A DNA stretch of 14,726 nucleotides. Source: Terriglobia bacterium (GTDB taxonomy: Bacteria; Acidobacteriota; Terriglobia; UBA7540). This document shows positions 7,176-13,465 of the stretch, in pieces. Made by a program: the position numbers and the translations under genes. The stretch is from NCBI GenBank assembly GCA_022866195.1, contig JALHUF010000242.1, positions 1 to 14,726 on the forward strand, written 5' to 3'. How positions within the stretch are numbered: the stretch's first letter is position 1; each line of letters starts with the position of its first letter. The notes beneath the pieces are model-generated. The model did not search any database, had not been told where the DNA came from, and saw nothing but the letters and a program-made list of their open reading frames with translations.

Positions 7176-7204
7176 TTGACATTGTTTCCCGAGTTCTCTA
7201 GGAT
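7176..7204 (+). promoter_or_regulatory. sigma-70-type promoter for the pilBTC operon
   Basis: A perfect TTGACA -35 box (7176-7181), a 17-bp spacer and TAGGAT as the -10 box (7199-7204) lie upstream of pilB. The expected start is near 7211, giving a leader of about 92 nt. This suggests constitutive housekeeping transcription of the motor genes, not RpoN control. Confidence 0.7.
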
Positions 7205-7230
7205 GCTTTGAAGTGAGTGGGTTAGGGCCG

Positions 7231-7299
7231 ATGGCTGAACTTGTGCCGAGCGCAGACGTCCCTAAGGCCTCGGTCCCAAGAGTCCGTATGAGGGGTTGA
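7231..7299 (+). CDS. possible 22-codon leader ORF upstream of pilB
   Basis: ATG at 7231 opens a 22-codon frame (MAELVPSADVPKASVPRVRM..) ending in TGA at 7297-7299, one codon before the pilB ATG and in the same reading frame. It lies in the leader of the predicted transcript. AGGG at 7224-7227 is a poorly spaced Shine-Dalgarno candidate. It may be a translated leader that influences pilB initiation by termination next to the pilB start, or a remnant of a longer pilB N-terminus, or chance. No homology is recognised. Confidence 0.25.
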   Translation: MAELVPSADVPKASVPRVRMRG

Positions 7300-7302
7300 G
7301 GA

Positions 7303-9033
7303 ATGTCGGGAAAGCTTGGCGAAATCCTGATTAAAGAGAAGATCATCTCGAGCGAACAGCTCAAGCAAGCCCTGGAATACCAGAAGACCAACGGCGGGCG
7401 GCTAGGGAACTCCCTGGTGAAACTGGGTTTTCTCAGCGACGACGAAGTCACGGCCGTGCTTTCCCGTCAGTATGGCGTTCCTTCGATCAACCTGGCGTAC
7501 TTCGAGGTCGATTCCAACGTCATTAAGCTGATTCCCATGGAGACCGCAACCAAGTACCAGATCCTGCCGCTGAGCCGGGTCGGGTCCTCGCTGACGGTGG
7601 CCATGGTTGATCCCACCAACGTCTTCGCTATGGACGACATCAAGTTCATGACGGGCTTCAACATCGAGCCGGTGGTGGCTTCGGAAAGCGCCATATCGGA
7701 GGCCATCAAGAAGCACTACGGTAGCATCGAGGATGTGGAGCGCAAGAAGGAGATCGAGGACATCGTCAGCTTCATCGACGAGGGCCAGGCGGAGAGCGTG
7801 GAACTGGAGGCCGAGGACGAATCCACGCTGAATCTCGCCGCGCTGGAAAAAGCGGCGGAAGAGGCTCCCGTCATCAAGCTGGTGAACTACATCCTGACCG
7901 ATGCGGTGAAGCGCGGGGCCAGCGACATCCACATGGAGCCTTACGAAAAAGAATACCGGGTGCGCTACCGGGTTGACGGGATGCTCGCGACCATCATGAA
8001 CCCGCCCAACAAGCTGCGGGACGCCATCATCAGCCGCGTGAAGATCATGGCCAAGCTCGACATCTCCGAAAAGCGCCTGCCCCAGGACGGACGCATCATG
8101 ATCCGCATGATGCACAACGGCAAGAAAAAGCAGCTCGACTTCCGTGTCTCTGTCCTGCCCACCCTGTTCGGCGAAAAAATCGTGATGCGGCTCCTGGACA
8201 AGGAAAACCTCCGCCTGGACATGACCAAGCTGGGATTCGAGGCGGAGTCGTTGGCGAAGTTCCAGAAGGCCATTTTCAAGCCTTACGGGATGGTGCTGGT
8301 GACCGGGCCGACGGGCAGCGGCAAGACCAATACGCTTTATTCTTCCATCGCCCAGCTCAACAAGCCGGATACCAACATCGTCACCGCCGAAGACCCGGTG
8401 GAATTCCAGTTGCCCGGCATCAACCAGGTCCAGATGAAGGAGCAGATCGGCCTGAACTTCGCCACGGCCCTGCGGTCGTTCCTCCGCCAGGATCCCAACA
8501 TCATTCTGGTGGGCGAGATCCGGGACTTCGAGACGGCGGAAATCGCCATCAAGGCGGCGCTCACCGGTCACTTGGTTCTTTCCACCCTGCACACCAACGA
8601 CGCGCCGGCCACGATCTCGCGCTTGATGAACATGGGGATTGAGCCCTTTCTGGTGGCCACGTCAGTGCACCTGATCTGTGCGCAGCGCCTGGCGCGGCGC
8701 GTCTGTCAGGAGTGCAAGTATGACGAGGAACTTAGCCCGCAGGTCTTGATCGACGCCGGGTTCACCCCCGAGGAAGTCAAGACCGCCAAGGCTTACAAGG
8801 GCCGGGGCTGTGTCACCTGCGGCAACAAGGGCTACAAGGGGCGTGTGGGTTTGTACGAGGTCTTGGAAGTCACCGACGAGCTGCGCGAACTGATCCTGGT
8901 AGGCGCTTCGGCCCTGGAGATCAAGCGCAAAGCCATTGAGCAGGGTATGATCAGTCTGCGTCGGAGCGGGTTGATCAAGGTGGCCGCCGGAATGACTACT
9001 CTGGAAGAAGTGATCCGCGAGACGGTGCTGTAG
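7303..9033 (+). CDS. pilB: type IVa pilus extension ATPase PilB with MshEN domain
   Basis: This 576-residue GspE/PilB secretion ATPase powers pilus extension from the cytoplasmic face of the inner membrane. The N-terminal MshEN-type domain (about 1-140) shows the c-di-GMP-binding signature pattern: RLGNSLVKLG at 33-42, then L and Q in LSRQYGVP. The ATPase core has SDIHMEP at 207-213, Walker A GPTGSGKT at 335-342, an Asp box with EDPVEF at 363-368, Walker B ILVGEIRD at 401-408 and a His box TGHLVLSTLHTN at 421-432. The zinc tetracysteine motif is complete: C468-x2-C471 and C503-x2-C506. AGGGG at 7291-7295 supports the start. It is the first gene of a tight pilB-pilT-pilC run, and the separate pilT next to it favours PilB over a type II secretion GspE. 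A PilB from the acidobacterium Chloracidobacterium is a known model of this type. Confidence 0.95.
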   Translation: MSGKLGEILIKEKIISSEQLKQALEYQKTNGGRLGNSLVKLGFLSDDEVTAVLSRQYGVPSINLAYFEVDSNVIKLIPMETATKYQILPLSRVGSSLTVAMVDPTNVFAMDDIKFMTGFNIEPVVASESAISEAIKKHYGSIEDVERKKEIEDIVSFIDEGQAESVELEAEDESTLNLAALEKAAEEAPVIKLVNYILTDAVKRGASDIHMEPYEKEYRVRYRVDGMLATIMNPPNKLRDAIISRVKIMAKLDISEKRLPQDGRIMIRMMHNGKKKQLDFRVSVLPTLFGEKIVMRLLDKENLRLDMTKLGFEAESLAKFQKAIFKPYGMVLVTGPTGSGKTNTLYSSIAQLNKPDTNIVTAEDPVEFQLPGINQVQMKEQIGLNFATALRSFLRQDPNIILVGEIRDFETAEIAIKAALTGHLVLSTLHTNDAPATISRLMNMGIEPFLVATSVHLICAQRLARRVCQECKYDEELSPQVLIDAGFTPEEVKTAKAYKGRGCVTCGNKGYKGRVGLYEVLEVTDELRELILVGASALEIKRKAIEQGMISLRRSGLIKVAAGMTTLEEVIRETVL

Positions 9034-9081
9034 AATGCTCCGCTCCCTCGGCGGGGCGCGCGGAGGAGGAGAGCGAAAGCA

Positions 9082-10209
9082 ATGCCGATACCCAGCCTGA
9101 GCGAATTGTTGAAACGGATGGTGGATGCGGGAGGTTCCGACCTTCACATCACCACGAATTCACCGCCGCGCATCCGCGTCCACGGCGCGCTCAAGCCTTG
9201 CGAAGACCTGCCGGTGCTCGGGCCGGCGGATACCAAACAGCTCGCCTACAGCATCCTGACCGACGCCCAGAAGCACCGCTTCGAAGAGGGCCTGGAGCTC
9301 GACTTTTCCTTCGGCATCAAGAACATCGCGCGTTTTCGCGGCAACCTCTTTAACCAGCGGGGCGCGGTGGCCGGCGTCTTCCGCGTCATCCCCTATGAGA
9401 TCAAGAGCTTCGATCAGCTTGGCCTGGCCCAAGTGGTCCGCAAGCTGTGCGAGAAGCCCCGTGGACTGATCCTGGTCACCGGCCCCACGGGCAGCGGCAA
9501 GTCCACGACCCTGGCCACGATGCTCAACTTGATCAACGAGGCGCGCTATGAGCACATGATCACCATCGAGGACCCCATCGAGTTCATTCACGCGCACAAG
9601 AAATGCTTGGTGAATCAGCGCGAAATCCACTCTGACACCCACTCGTTCGCGAACGCTCTGCGCGCCGCCCTGCGGGAAGACCCCGACGTGGTGCTGATCG
9701 GCGAGATGCGCGACCTGGAAACCATTGAGTCCGCGCTGCGCATTGCCGAGACCGGCCACTTAACCTTCGGAACGCTGCACACGAACTCGGCGTCCTCCAC
9801 CATCAACCGCATCATCGACGTTTTCCCCTCGCACCAGCAATCGCAGATCCGCGCCCAGCTTTCGCTGGTGCTGGAAGGCATCATGTGCCAGACGCTCCTG
9901 CCGCGGGCCGACGGCAAGGGGCGGGTGATGGCCATGGAAATCCTGGTCCCCAACGCCGCCATCCGCAACCTCGTTCGGGAAGACAAGATTCACCAGATCT
10001 ATTCGGCCATGCAGTCCGGCCAGGACAAGTTCGGGATGCAGACGTTGAACCAGTCGCTCCACTCGCTTTTCCAGCAAAGATTGATCACTCTGGAGACGGC
10101 CGTGGGGCGTTCGAGCAACGCCGAGGAACTCCAGGATATGATTAGTCGCGGCGCCCCCGCCGCCGCGGGACAGCGTCCGGCGGCGCCCTATACCCCCGCG
10201 CGGCGTTAG
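9082..10209 (+). CDS. pilT: type IV pilus retraction ATPase PilT
   Basis: The 375-residue product is a full-length PilT, the hexameric ATPase that depolymerises the pilus and drives twitching motility. Motifs: DAGGSDLHI near the N-terminus, Walker A GPTGSGKS at 134-141, an Asp box with EDPIEF at 163-168, Walker B VVLIGEMRD at 203-211 and a His box TGHLTFGTLHTN at 224-235. The retraction-specific AIRNLVRE motif at 293-300 separates PilT from PilB-type ATPases. The C-terminal 19 residues are a Pro/Ala/Arg-rich tail of no known role. A strong GGAGGAGGAGAG lies about 8 nt before the ATG. It is 48 bp after pilB and 51 bp before pilC, so one transcript is expected. Confidence 0.95.
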   Translation: MPIPSLSELLKRMVDAGGSDLHITTNSPPRIRVHGALKPCEDLPVLGPADTKQLAYSILTDAQKHRFEEGLELDFSFGIKNIARFRGNLFNQRGAVAGVFRVIPYEIKSFDQLGLAQVVRKLCEKPRGLILVTGPTGSGKSTTLATMLNLINEARYEHMITIEDPIEFIHAHKKCLVNQREIHSDTHSFANALRAALREDPDVVLIGEMRDLETIESALRIAETGHLTFGTLHTNSASSTINRIIDVFPSHQQSQIRAQLSLVLEGIMCQTLLPRADGKGRVMAMEILVPNAAIRNLVREDKIHQIYSAMQSGQDKFGMQTLNQSLHSLFQQRLITLETAVGRSSNAEELQDMISRGAPAAAGQRPAAPYTPARR

Positions 10210-10260
10210 CGGCGGTGGCTGCCAGCGGGCACATAGACCAACCAGCGAGGTGACTCAGCG

Positions 10261-11472
10261 ATGCCGCAATATGAATTTCGTGGTACTTCCCGCACGGGCG
10301 AGCAAGTCAGCGGAACGCGTGTCGCTCCCAGCCGCGAGGCCTTGGATGCACTCCTTCGGCGCGACCAAATCACCCCTACCCGGATCGTGGAGAAGGGGCG
10401 GGAAATCGCTATCCCCAGACCGAAGGTGGTGGGCAGGGTCAGTGCCAAGGAACTGGCCATCTTCACCCGCCAGTTCTCGGTGATGATTGACGCTGGTCTG
10501 CCGTTGGTCCAATGCCTGGAAATCCTCGCCACCCAACAGGAGAACAAGGCGTTCGCCAAAGTGCTGGCGGGAGTCCGCTCCTTGGTCGAGAGCGGCTCGA
10601 CCCTGGCTAACGCGCTGCGGCAGTATCCCAAGATCTTCGACGACCTTTACACCAACATGGTGGAAGCCGGTGAGACGGGCGGTATTCTCGACACCATTCT
10701 CCAGCGGTTGTCCGGGTACATCGAAAAGGCGGTGAAGTTGAAGCGCGCGGTCATATCCGCCTTGATCTATCCCGTTGCCGTGCTGGCGATCGCTGGTGGC
10801 GTCATCTTCCTGTTGCTGTGGAAGGTGGTGCCGATTTTCGGCACGCTTTTCGCCGGCCTGGGGGTGAAGCTGCCGCTTCCCACACGCATTGTCATGGCCC
10901 TCAGCGAGGGTGTGGGGACCTTCGCGCTGCCCCTCATCGTCTTGATGGGGGCGGGTGGCTATGGCCTGACGTGGTACTACGGCACGCCCAACGGCAGGAT
11001 GATCATCGACCGCATCACGCTAAACATCCCGATCCTGGGAGCTCTCCTGAGGAAAATCGCCGTGGCGCGTTTCACGCGCACCCTGGGCACGCTGATCACC
11101 AGCGGCGTGGCCATGCTGGAGGCCATGGAGATTACAGCGCGCACCTCCGGCAACGCGGTGGTGGAGAAGGCCATCCTGGAGGTGCGCAAGGCGATCGAAG
11201 GCGGCCGCACCATCGTGGACCCGTTGCGGGAAACAGGCGTGTTCCCGAACATGGTCGTGAAGATGATCGGCGTGGGTGAACAGACGGGCGCCCTCGACGC
11301 CATGCTCCAGAAGATTGCTGACTTTTACGAGGATGAGGTGGACGCGGCGGTCGGCGACCTCCTGACTCTTATGGAGCCCCTGATGATCTTGTTCCTGGGC
11401 GTCGTGGTGGGCGGCGTGGTCATTTCCATGTACCTGCCGCTGTTCGAGCTCGTCGGGAAGCTGGCCGGCTAA
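10261..11472 (+). CDS. pilC: type IV pilus inner-membrane platform protein PilC
   Basis: The 403-residue product has the family's usual length and duplicated T2SSF fold. The first cytoplasmic domain (about 63-165, FTRQFSVMIDAGLPLVQCLEIL) is followed by a membrane segment at 168-188 and another at about 220-238. The second domain (about 268-370, FTRTLGTLITSGVAMLEAME) is followed by the last membrane segment at 371-392. Both domains contain the repeated E-x-G-E-x-T/S-G-x-L-D type motif (EAGETGGILD at 135-144 and GVGEQTGALD at 337-346). PilC is the rotor or platform on which PilB and PilT act. GAGGTGA at 10247-10253, 7 nt before the ATG, is the ribosome binding site. Confidence 0.95.
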   Translation: MPQYEFRGTSRTGEQVSGTRVAPSREALDALLRRDQITPTRIVEKGREIAIPRPKVVGRVSAKELAIFTRQFSVMIDAGLPLVQCLEILATQQENKAFAKVLAGVRSLVESGSTLANALRQYPKIFDDLYTNMVEAGETGGILDTILQRLSGYIEKAVKLKRAVISALIYPVAVLAIAGGVIFLLLWKVVPIFGTLFAGLGVKLPLPTRIVMALSEGVGTFALPLIVLMGAGGYGLTWYYGTPNGRMIIDRITLNIPILGALLRKIAVARFTRTLGTLITSGVAMLEAMEITARTSGNAVVEKAILEVRKAIEGGRTIVDPLRETGVFPNMVVKMIGVGEQTGALDAMLQKIADFYEDEVDAAVGDLLTLMEPLMILFLGVVVGGVVISMYLPLFELVGKLAG

Positions 11473-11494
11473 GGCGTGCAGGGAATCTTCAACA

Positions 11495-11528
11495 CCTTCC
11501 GGGGCCTGATCCACCAGGCCCCGGAAGG
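11495..11528 (+). terminator. strong hairpin downstream of pilC
   Basis: A perfect 14-bp stem (CCTTCCGGGGCCTG at 11495-11508, CAGGCCCCGGAAGG at 11515-11528) closes a 6-nt loop 22 bp after the pilC stop. No T-tract follows on either strand, so it is not a textbook intrinsic terminator. It may be a rho-assisted or partial terminator, or a 3' stabilising structure that separates pilBTC from pilSR expression. Confidence 0.6.
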
Positions 11529-11605
11529 CACCGCTCGTCCACCTTGCATGAGATCGCAGGTAAGCTGCAAAGGCTCCGCCAGCACGGTTTGTCCCTGCGC
11601 AACTC

Positions 11606-11634
11606 TTGTCTTGAAGAACGGCACTTCCTATAAT
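11606..11634 (+). promoter_or_regulatory. sigma-70-type promoter for pilS
   Basis: TTGTCT (11606-11611), a 17-bp spacer and a perfect TATAAT (11629-11634) lie directly before pilS. The expected start near 11641 leaves a leader of only about 10 nt, without a Shine-Dalgarno sequence. Confidence 0.6.
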
Positions 11635-11650
11635 CCCGACCAGTGCTTCC

Positions 11651-13324
11651 ATGAAGTTCACCGGTGAACTCCACGCCTGGCTCCCCTACGTCATCAAAAT
11701 CCGCTTTGTCATCATCACCTTCGTGTTCGCCATCGAATTCTCCCTGCGGCAGGTGGTGCCCGACCTGAGCCACCCGGAGGCGGTGCGGAACCTGGGAATG
11801 GTGGTCATCCTCTGGTACATCCTCAATCTGTTCTTCCTGATCTACAACCAGATCAGCCGCGACTACTTGCAGCAAGCCTACCTGCAAATTCTCTCGGACG
11901 TATGCGTTATCACCGCCATCGTGCACGTCACCGGTGACCTGGACAGCAACTACCTCTCGCTTTATCTGGTGGCCATCATTCTGGCCAGCATGCTCCTGCC
12001 GCGCGGCCGTGTCTTCCTGGTGGCCGCGGTGAGCTTCGTGTTCATGGGCTTCCTCCTGGAGCTGGCCTACCTTCCCAGCCTTTATCCGGACGTGGCTCTG
12101 GACCATCCGGCCCTGCGCTTCCTGGCAACTTCTTCTCCCTTTCCCGTGGACCTGGGGCGTCTCCAGGTCAAGATTTTCGCCAGCCTCTTTGGCTTTTTTG
12201 CCGTCGCCTATTTGGCCAGTTACCTGGCGGAAAGCCTGCGCAAGACGGGCGCGGAACTGCGCGACAAACGCGGGCAGGTGGCCAGCCTCCAAGCCATCAA
12301 TGAAAGCATTATTCAGAGCATGCGCGACGGGCTCATCACGACAGATCTGAATGGGACCATCCAGGACCTGAATCCCGCCGGGGCAGCGATTTTGGGTCGC
12401 CGGCCTGGGGAGCTCAAGGGGAAGCCTCTGCGGGAGGTGCTGGCGGGCTTGCCCTTGGCGGCGGGAGTTGGCGCGGAGTCCACCATGCCTAACCCCCGCC
12501 AGGAGGTAACCTATATGCACCCGACGGGAGAACGGCGCTTTCTGGGAATTGCGGCCTCACCTCTGATATTGCCGGAGACGGGCCGGGTGGGATACGTGTA
12601 CAACTTCCGGGACCTCACGGAGGAGAAGCGCCTGGAAGCTGAATACCGTGCTATCGACCGCATGGCGACGCTGGGCCGCCTTTCCGCGGCGATTGCGCAC
12701 GAGATTCGCAACCCCCTGGCCTCCATTGCCGGTTCAGTGAAGGTTCTCCAAAGCATTGCCTACCTCGATGAAGACCAGGCCAAGCTGATCGACATCGTGA
12801 GCGGCGAATCGGAACGCCTCAACAAGCTGGTCTCGGATTTCCTGATTTACTCCCGCGAGCAGAAGTTCGAATTCCGCGACGTGGATGTGGTGAAGCTGCT
12901 GGAGGAAACCTTGCTGCTCCTGCAGCATCATCCCTTGTTTGGTCCGGGCTACCGCGTGGAGCGCAAGTTGCCGCGCCGCCCCGTCGTCGCCTGTGCGGAC
13001 CCGGACAAGCTGCGTCAGGTCTTTTGGAACATCTGCGACAATTCCCTGAAGGCCATGCCCGAAGGAGGAACCCTGACGGCGGAAGTCGAGGATGGGGCCA
13101 CAGCCTACGTGCGCGTGGCGCTGGCGGACAGCGGCGTCGGCCTGGACGAGGCGCAGATTGACCGACTCTTTGAGCCGTTCCAGGCGGGATTTGCCAACGG
13201 CACCGGCCTGGGATTGGCCATCGTCTTTCAGATTGTCCGGGGGCACCACGGCCGTATCCACGTGAAATCGGCGCCGGGGAAGGGAACGCGTTTCCTTATT
13301 GAACTGCCCCGCAGGCAGCCGTAA
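11651..13324 (+). CDS. pilS: PilS-like membrane sensor histidine kinase
   Basis: The 557-residue kinase has about six N-terminal hydrophobic segments (about 13-33, 47-67, 79-94, 102-117, 119-141, 174-194), typical of PilS, which senses within the membrane. A short linker leads to a PAS domain at about 212-325 (SMRDGLITTDLNGTIQDLNPAG). The dimerisation box has H350 (AAIAHEIRNPLASI). The ATPase domain has N460 and N464 (WNICDNSLKAM), DSGVG at 493-497 and GTGLGL at 517-522. All boxes are intact. PilS phosphorylates PilR, which activates pilin transcription with RpoN; in Pseudomonas, PilS also responds to pilin itself. The start has no Shine-Dalgarno sequence but sits just after a consensus promoter. 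It is the fourth gene of the pil cluster, and the pilR gene follows across the second heptad element. Confidence 0.88.
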   Translation: MKFTGELHAWLPYVIKIRFVIITFVFAIEFSLRQVVPDLSHPEAVRNLGMVVILWYILNLFFLIYNQISRDYLQQAYLQILSDVCVITAIVHVTGDLDSNYLSLYLVAIILASMLLPRGRVFLVAAVSFVFMGFLLELAYLPSLYPDVALDHPALRFLATSSPFPVDLGRLQVKIFASLFGFFAVAYLASYLAESLRKTGAELRDKRGQVASLQAINESIIQSMRDGLITTDLNGTIQDLNPAGAAILGRRPGELKGKPLREVLAGLPLAAGVGAESTMPNPRQEVTYMHPTGERRFLGIAASPLILPETGRVGYVYNFRDLTEEKRLEAEYRAIDRMATLGRLSAAIAHEIRNPLASIAGSVKVLQSIAYLDEDQAKLIDIVSGESERLNKLVSDFLIYSREQKFEFRDVDVVKLLEETLLLLQHHPLFGPGYRVERKLPRRPVVACADPDKLRQVFWNICDNSLKAMPEGGTLTAEVEDGATAYVRVALADSGVGLDEAQIDRLFEPFQAGFANGTGLGLAIVFQIVRGHHGRIHVKSAPGKGTRFLIELPRRQP

Positions 13325-13325
13325 T

Positions 13326-13456
13326 GAACGCTGAAAGATAAATTCTGAATGCTGAATTAGGAATGGTGAATAGAAGCCCGCTGCTGCAAAGACGCTTTTC
13401 TTCTCGGGCGTTTTGTGGTTCGTCATTCATCATTCGTAATTCATAATTTACAATTC
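13326..13456. repeat. heptad-array inverted repeat element, copy 2 (pilS-pilR junction)
   Basis: The left arm has seven consecutive 7-nt units: GAACGCT (13326), GAAAGAT, AAATTCT, GAATGCT, GAATTAG, GAATGGT, GAATAGA (ending 13374). After a 47-bp spacer the right arm reads GTCATTC (13422), ATCATTC, GTAATTC, ATAATTT, ACAATTC (ending 13456). The organisation matches the copy at 3742-3867: GAATNNN array, spacer, NNNATTC array. It begins one base after the pilS stop codon and ends 9 bp before the pilR ATG. The spacer has a terminator-like fold (AAGACGC at 13389-13395 pairing, with one G-T wobble, with GCGTTTT at 13408-13414). CATAAT at 13442-13447 in the right arm could be a -10 box for pilR. Confidence 0.8.
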
Positions 13457-13465
13457 GGACGTGCC

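Larger units (their letters stand above)
6989..7302. promoter_or_regulatory. divergent intergenic region between the glycosylase gene and pilB
   Basis: This 314-bp region separates two divergently transcribed blocks. It holds a minus-strand promoter close to the glycosylase ATG and a plus-strand promoter for pilB, both listed separately. Between them, at about 7049-7072, a hairpin-forming segment (GCGC GGCA-TTCTT-TGCC A GCGC) has no assigned role. The pilB leader (about 7211-7302) includes a short in-frame open reading frame. I find no sigma-54 -24/-12 pair with correct spacing. Confidence 0.55.

Noticed and set aside
7125..7451. 108-codon minus-strand open frame across the pilB promoter
   Set aside because: It overlaps the pilB start antisense and contains low-complexity ALGTS-type runs from the leader; no domain or ribosome binding site.
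7402..8592. 396-codon minus-strand open frame opposite pilB
   Set aside because: Antisense shadow; the plus strand encodes PilB with every expected motif.
11489..12520. 343-codon minus-strand open frame over the pilC-pilS gap and pilS
   Set aside because: Mostly antisense to the pilS membrane and PAS region; it starts inside pilS and ends in the hairpin region, with no domain features.
13325..13465. sigma-54 promoter between pilS and pilR
   Set aside because: No GG-N10-GC pair of -24/-12 type was found here or in the ntrY-ntrX gap; any such site for pilin would be expected beyond the window.
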